Source of the DNA: Frisingicoccus sp009929615
GTDB lineage: Bacteria; Bacillota; Clostridia; Lachnospirales; Lachnospiraceae
Assembly: GCA_028692275.1 (NCBI GenBank)
Contig: JAQUXR010000006.1
Location: 1-64,000, forward strand
DNA length: 64,000 bases
Direction of reading: 5' to 3'
Part shown: piece by piece, positions 61,743-64,000 of the stretch
How the letters are laid out: each line of letters starts with the position of its first letter
Position numbering within the stretch: position 1 is the stretch's first letter
Notes under the pieces: model-generated
Told to the model about the DNA's origin: nothing
Seen by the model: only the letters and a program-made list of their open reading frames with translations
Database searches by the model: none
Translations under genes and position numbers: made by a program

Positions 61743-64000
61743 ATGGATAGAAAAGAGGACATACTTCACAGGGAATTTTCATGGGAAGAACACAGATTTC
61801 AAACAGTTATTAAAGAGTTAAATGCAGCGGTTTTCGAATGGGACTTTAAAGAAAATAAGTTCTATAGTTCCGAGGCATACCAGAACTATGTCATCAGCCG
61901 GATTAGCAATGAAGATATTCTGAATAATACAGGTTCTCTGGAAGCGGTGCATCCTGAAGATATTTCGATTCTCAAACATTTCTTTGAGGAGACAGATTCA
62001 GGAAAAGATAAAGTCGAAACAGTGTTAAGATTAAAATTAACCAATGGGACCTACAGGTGGTGTCGTATGCTGGGATTCTTCTATCGGAACACTAGCGGCC
62101 GGCCCTATCGTACAATGGGAGTCATCATTGACATTAATGAAGAACATGAACATCAGGTTAAATTGCAGAAACTAGTAGACAGTGTGCCTGTAGGTATAGG
62201 TATTTATGAAATTCATGACGGTCAGCTGTCACAGACTTTTGTCAATCGGGCTTATTATAAAATGATTGGTATGAGCCGTGAAAGCAGAAGCCAGTATGAC
62301 GGCGAGAATACCATCAAAGCGACACATCCGGAGGATGCAGGAACTATATCTGAAGCTATAAAGAAGTTGATGGCAGGCGAAGATACTACCAATGTGACAT
62401 ACCGGGTAAGAGGTGGGGATATGCCATGGTTCTGGGTCAATCTGTCATGTATGGTTGTGGAACGTAGAGAAAATTATTTAAAGGTCTATGCAGCTTTTTC
62501 AGACTATAATGCAATTATGCAGGCACAGCACGAATTAGAGAATGGACGAATCACATTAAATATTGCTTTACAGGCGGCCAAGGTTATGACCTGGCGTTAT
62601 GATTACAAACAGAAACGAATTACAGACTCAGGTACGTTGGGAGAAACCTTTCAGCTGCCCAAAGTTATTGATGACGTTCCCCAGTCAATCATAGATATGG
62701 GATTTATTGGAGAAGAAAGCAAGGAAGATTTTTTTAGACTTTTTGATCAGATTCAGACAGAAAATGTTGCCAGTGTAGACGTTGTGTCTACCGTGAAAAA
62801 TGAGCATGGGACGGCATGGTATAAACAAATTTATACACCGATATTTGATAAAGACGGGAATTATGTGGATGCCATCGGAATTGCTATTGATATTAGTGAC
62901 CAGAAGGTGCGTGAACACGAGTATCAGGAGCAATTACGTTTAAGCAGAGCGGCTGCAAAGGGAGCTCTTGCGACAGCCAGTTATAATCTGAGCCAGAATA
63001 CCGTTACTGAATTTGAAAGTTCTGAGGAAGATTTGATACAGATTATGGAGAAACAGACAGCAGATGATGTACTCCACAGTATTCGAGAGGCTATCTTCGA
63101 TGAAAATGAAAAAATAAAGCTTGGACAGATGTACGATTGCAAATCCATGCTGGAGGAATATGATAAGGGAAACACGCATATTGAATTCCGTCATCATCTT
63201 AAGAATCATATAGGGTGGATGCAGACGAGTTTTGATATGATTTGCAATCCATATACAGGTGATATCGAAGCAATTGGTGTATTGCGGGATATAACAGAAA
63301 TGGTTCGGGCAGAATTGGTTGTTAACCGCCTTTTGATGGTGGATTATCAGGCTATTATGACCATTGATGCTCAAAATGGCACGGTAATACCATTTAAAGA
63401 TGAAACGATTGACCAGAATTTACGAGAAATTATTAGACTGCAAAAAGATATAGGGGATAATTCGGCAGGGCTGGAAGCACATTTGCGTAAGTATGGTATT
63501 CCAGGAAATGTAGAGAAAGCAGTCCGGGAGAACAGCCTGGAAAATATTAAAAACCAATTAGAAAAAATGCCCTTCTATGAGAATTTATATGATTTAAAGA
63601 AGAATGGACGTATTATACATCAGCGGGCAATTTATGCCTATCTTGAGGACAGTAAAGATGTTCTTTTATGTGCCGTTCAGGATGTGACGGATACTTTTGA
63701 ACAGGAAGAACAGCAGAAAAGAGCTCTTTCGATGGCTTTGAATGAAGCACAAAAGGCTAATCAGGCAAAAACTGCTTTTTTGTCCCGTGTCAGTCATGAT
63801 ATGCGTACGCCTTTAAATGGCATTTTAGGATTGACCACTCTCCTTAAAGATAATATAACAGATGAGGCGATGCGACGGGATTTAATAGAGCTGGAGATGT
63901 CCGGTCAATACCTTCTCAATCTTATTAATGATACGCTGGATGTCAGCAGGATTGAAAGTGGTAAGTTGGAATTGCATCCATCTGTATGCGATGGAAGACT
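61743..64000 (+). CDS. multi-PAS sensor histidine kinase (truncated by the window edge)
   Basis: At least 752 codons with no stop; ATG 61743 preceded by GAGGAAAG. Three or more PAS-like domains come first, for example RWCRMLGFFYRNTSGRPY...MGVIID, WFWVNLSCM, and WYKQIYTPIFDKDGNYVDAIGIAIDI. The dimerisation/phosphoacceptor motif RVSHDMRTPLNG lies at the end with H685. ATPase and any receiver domain would lie beyond the window. No transmembrane segment is visible, so it is probably a cytoplasmic sensor. Confidence 0.93.
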   Translation, partial: MDRKEDILHREFSWEEHRFQTVIKELNAAVFEWDFKENKFYSSEAYQNYVISRISNEDILNNTGSLEAVHPEDISILKHFFEETDSGKDKVETVLRLKLTNGTYRWCRMLGFFYRNTSGRPYRTMGVIIDINEEHEHQVKLQKLVDSVPVGIGIYEIHDGQLSQTFVNRAYYKMIGMSRESRSQYDGENTIKATHPEDAGTISEAIKKLMAGEDTTNVTYRVRGGDMPWFWVNLSCMVVERRENYLKVYAAFSDYNAIMQAQHELENGRITLNIALQAAKVMTWRYDYKQKRITDSGTLGETFQLPKVIDDVPQSIIDMGFIGEESKEDFFRLFDQIQTENVASVDVVSTVKNEHGTAWYKQIYTPIFDKDGNYVDAIGIAIDISDQKVREHEYQEQLRLSRAAAKGALATASYNLSQNTVTEFESSEEDLIQIMEKQTADDVLHSIREAIFDENEKIKLGQMYDCKSMLEEYDKGNTHIEFRHHLKNHIGWMQTSFDMICNPYTGDIEAIGVLRDITEMVRAELVVNRLLMVDYQAIMTIDAQNGTVIPFKDETIDQNLREIIRLQKDIGDNSAGLEAHLRKYGIPGNVEKAVRENSLENIKNQLEKMPFYENLYDLKKNGRIIHQRAIYAYLEDSKDVLLCAVQDVTDTFEQEEQQKRALSMALNEAQKANQAKTAFLSRVSHDMRTPLNGILGLTTLLKDNITDEAMRRDLIELEMSGQYLLNLINDTLDVSRIESGKLELHPSVCDGR

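Noticed and set aside
1..64000. CRISPR arrays, rRNA genes, complete prophage
   Set aside because: No regularly spaced repeats, rRNA signatures or phage structural genes were seen.

Overview
The window looks like a low-GC Gram-positive (Firmicutes) chromosome, most likely Clostridia of the Lachnospiraceae type. The evidence is the core gene order yicC-remA-gmk-rpoZ, priA-def-fmt-rsmB-rlmN-prpC-prkC-rsgA-rpe-thiN and comM-dprA-topA-codY-rpsB-tsf, strong GGAGG ribosome binding sites, GTG/TTG starts in several genes, and CodY, RqcH and RemA. No species call is made; everything was read from the sequence by eye, with no database search.

Layout. (1) 1-3.9 kb is an AT-rich accessory segment: the end of an unknown gene, a 44-codon ORF, a YdbC/PC4-like gene, then a 72-nt tRNA-like RNA with an extended -10 element just upstream, followed by a 1056-residue SF1 helicase with a degenerate PLD-like region and zinc fingers. 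(2) 4-8.2 kb holds a GNAT acetyltransferase and a LysR regulator divergent from a CoA-disulfide-reductase-like flavoprotein and a siroheme/4Fe-4S sulfite-reductase-like protein. (3) 8.3-16.2 kb is a mosaic of small genes: an acidic EF-hand-like protein, a GNAT gene split by a frameshift in an A7 run, an ATP-grasp protein, a macro-domain/HTH protein next to a VWA protein, a flavodoxin-type reductase, two proteins sharing an acidic C-terminal module, a cold-shock protein with a long leader, an erythromycin-esterase-like lipoprotein and TspO. (4) 16.2-44.3 kb is housekeeping: VanY-type carboxypeptidase, RqcH, the yicC-rpoZ operon, an L,D-transpeptidase, rpoD, a long priA-thiN translation/signalling operon, dtd, comM-dprA-topA, codY, rpsB and tsf.

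(5) 44.3-58.7 kb is a contiguous surface-polysaccharide operon. It combines Pel-type genes (PelF glycosyltransferase, PelG transporter, a DUF2194/PelA-like membrane protein) with a GT-C-like membrane protein, a DPM1-like GT2, a Wzx-like flippase, two further GT2 enzymes, a DUF4832-like membrane-anchored protein and a CDP-glycerol glycerophosphotransferase-like enzyme. pelG carries an apparent -1 frameshift in an A6 run nine codons in. (6) 58.7-64 kb holds an Rpn/PD-(D/E)XK nuclease, an unknown 36x-residue protein, and a TetR regulator followed by a multi-PAS histidine kinase that runs off the window.

Points most worth a second look: the tRNA-like RNA in front of the helicase-PLD gene, the hybrid Pel/Wzx/glycerophosphate locus, the two A-run frameshifts, the macro/VWA pair, the twin acidic-tail proteins, and two perfect dyads overlapping promoters (rpoD and the polysaccharide operon).
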